Source: Diploscapter coronatus | Taxonomy: Eukaryota > Nematoda > Chromadorea > Rhabditida > Rhabditidae | NCBI GenBank assembly: GCA_964036155.1 | Contig: OZ038422.1 | Coordinates: 79,693,201-79,757,200 of the forward strand | Length of the DNA stretch: 64,000 bases | Reading direction: 5' to 3' | In this document: positions 62,248 to 64,000 of the stretch, piece after piece | How positions within the stretch are numbered: position 1 is the first letter of the stretch | Layout of the letters: the number at the start of each line of letters is the position of its first letter | Made by a program: the position numbers and the translations under genes | Notes under the pieces: model-generated | What the model was told of the DNA's origin: nothing | The model's input: the letters and a program-made list of their open reading frames with translations, nothing else | The model's database searches: none

Positions 62248-63374
62248 ATGGCAAATTACAGTAGTAGGACTTTTCCTAACAACAACCTCTTCCTATTCAA
62301 ATTCAGATCCATTTTATTTTGAAAAGGTTACGTAAACGGCTTGGCACACTGCTAAAATAGTGAATACTCAATCTGTTACGTAAATTCATGAACTAGTTAT
62401 TTCATAAGTTTCTCGATTTCTAGATTCTATTCTCCCGTTGTTTAATGGTTTTGTTGATTTCATTGTTGAGTAGTAAAATAGTCACGGTTATCAGAGGAAA
62501 CAATCTGCTGCTAATTGTAACAATTCCTTCTTTTCATCTCATTCGAATGATTTGAATAGAACAAGATCAAGCTAGAGATAAAAGACAACTGTTTTGCTTT
62601 TTCGCCTTGAGGTTGACAAAATTATTTTTTTCTAAATCGTTTTTTTTTTCAAAAATCTTGTTGATTGTCTTAAACAAAATTTATCCTTTGTTGATTTTTT
62701 ATTGTTGTTTCGTTGATTTGTTGAAAAGGAGATAAAATTTCTATCGAAATCGATTTTTATCATAGCCAGTAAAAAGGAAACTGTTTCAACACAGTTATTG
62801 ATATTGATTTTTTTCTAGTTTTCTCATTTACTTGTTGTCGTTGCATCGAATGTTCTCTTTTCAAAAGCATTCCCAAACTGCGTCTCTATTTTACAAGTCC
62901 CGCCCCTGTGGAGTGCCATTGTCAGCTTATTACCAGCTGGCTGCCTCATGATTTCTCCCCTTTTCTCTGCCCTCTCTCGTTTCTTATCACAGACCAGGCC
63001 ACTATTTCTCTTCTGTATACAACAACTCGAATCATTTCGCAATTTCCCAATGAAAAATATTCGAAAAGCTGGCGATTTCTGCTTTTTTTTTCTCTATTCT
63101 CTCTTCCTTTAACGCCCTATTTTTCCCTTGTGACACTTCTTGTGTATTGATTGCTTTTGTCTCGTTCGAAAAAGTGTATTTTGAAATCCCACTGGTTTCT
63201 CTTATCAAAATGATAAGAATTTTACTCGACATCATTACTTTCTTGCATCAGAACTTCTTTGATTAGGTTATCACTCGTTAGTTCGTCGGTGACTGATTTA
63301 ATTTTCTCTATTTAGACGACAATTGCTCAATTAACTCGATTTTATTGCAGACTTTGAAAGTAATTTGAAAGTGC
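62248..63374. other. Intergenic region between HEATR1 and the last gene
   Basis: AT-rich, with T-tracts near 62610-62660 and 62700-62760. It should contain the HEATR1 3' end and the promoter of the next gene. I see no RNA gene or repeat. Confidence 0.5.
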
Positions 63375-64000
63375 ATGCTACCGTACGCAGCCTACAAAGT
63401 CTATCAGAAGCGTAAAGAAAACCAGCGTGAAATGGAGGAGGCGTTAGGCTCTCTCACTTCGAACCTCAGCAGGTCCATCATTCCGGATCAGGTAGTTTTT
63501 TCTTTCTAGTTGTTTTCTAACATAAATTTGATTTGAAAATCGACCATTTTTAATTTTCGGATTAATGTTCACTTTCAATAACGGTCGATATGAATTTTCT
63601 TTTCATAACTTCTATGAAACATACTTGAATCATAAAAATAGACATTTTTAATAAAATTAAAAAAGACCAATTTTGCAGGTTGTAATGAAGATTCAACGCG
63701 TCTCTGCAAAACTGTCTGAAGAAGGCGATGACTACATTCCCGGAACTCTGTCCATCGTTGAAAAGGTTAAAACATGTTATTTTTTCTAAAACGATCTCCT
63801 TTATTACCAATGACATGTCAGCTTCATTGATTAGGCACAGGTCACTTTCTTATTTTCTTATCTTTTTTCTCGGCGGAAAAAGCCCGTGTCATTTAGTGAT
63901 TTAACCTTATCAGATTTTTTTTCCGAAAAATAGAATTTGAAGGAAAATAAAAGAATAAATTTTTAAAATTTCAGGCCCAAGGCGTGTTCATCGAGTGGTC
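63375..64000 (+). CDS. 5' end of a gene, possibly a TBC1D15-like Rab GTPase-activating protein (partial)
   Basis: Exons 63375-63491 and 63679-63765 plus a third from 63975 to the window edge join in phase. The first exon encodes a charged helical stretch (MLPYAAYKVYQKRKENQREM). The next two encode SEEGDDYIPGTLSIVEKAQG followed by VFIEW. This pattern (G-x-L-x-I/V-x-E-K, then V-x-V/I-x-W) resembles the start of the N-terminal Rab-binding region of TBC1D15/17 proteins. The catalytic TBC domain would lie outside the window. The N-terminal extension is not typical of that family, so the assignment is tentative. Confidence 0.4.

Noticed and set aside
1..64000. tRNA, rRNA, CRISPR or bacterial-type operon features
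   Set aside because: I scanned for tRNA B-box-like GTTCGAATC motifs and repeat-spacer arrays and found none with a matching partner; the sequence is eukaryotic nuclear DNA.

Overview
The window is from a nematode nuclear genome. Genes are split into many short exons by introns that are mostly 45-100 bp, with GT...TTTCAG boundaries. Several genes have a splice-acceptor-like TTTCAG directly before the start codon, as expected for spliced-leader (SL) trans-splicing. One 22-nt stretch (25117-25138) equals, as I recall it, the Caenorhabditis-type SL1 leader. Coding exons are clearly more GC-rich than the AT-rich introns and spacers. There is no bacterial-style operon structure. I cannot name the species.

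Layout, left to right. 546-5286 (-): 14-exon proline-rich WH2 actin-binding protein, its 3' end near or beyond position 331. 5376-5866: TA-flanked inverted-repeat MITE just upstream of that gene's first recognised exon. 5867-20122: about 14 kb with no gene I can support. 20123-21397 (-): five-exon gene for a 198-aa secreted orphan protein. 22608-25805 (-): 11-exon zona-pellucida (cuticlin-like) membrane protein, with the SL1 match antisense in its largest intron. 26680-29428 (+): 11-exon, 440-aa single-pass membrane protein of unknown family, followed by a possible small two-exon gene. 33859-42294 (+): very large tandem haem-peroxidase gene of about 1,500 aa with a C-terminal Cys-rich module. 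42497-49942: a complete Mutator-like (MULE) DNA transposon. 50158-52195 (-): SARAF, a regulator of store-operated calcium entry. 52636-62247 (+): HEATR1/UTP10 ribosome-biogenesis factor. 63375 to the window edge (+): start of a gene that may be a TBC1D15-like Rab GAP.

The genes do not form one pathway. The ZP protein, the tandem peroxidase, the orphan secreted protein and the unknown membrane protein all carry signal peptides. The ZP and peroxidase families are known from nematode cuticle and extracellular matrix, so a surface theme is possible but inferred. SARAF and HEATR1 are housekeeping genes transcribed divergently from a shared spacer of about 440 bp.

Most notable points: (1) the SL1 match, followed by a foldable tail and an Sm-like site but lacking the GU splice donor; (2) the intact MULE, with a perfect 9-bp target duplication, inverted repeats of 0.75-0.87 kb that begin in a 21-bp minisatellite, an apparently intact 658-aa transposase with its DDE residues, and a second inverted-repeat element nested in a transposase intron; (3) the first peroxidase domain, which has lost the distal His, the haem-linking Asp, the catalytic Arg, the haem-linking Glu and the proximal His while keeping its fold, beside a second domain that keeps most of them.
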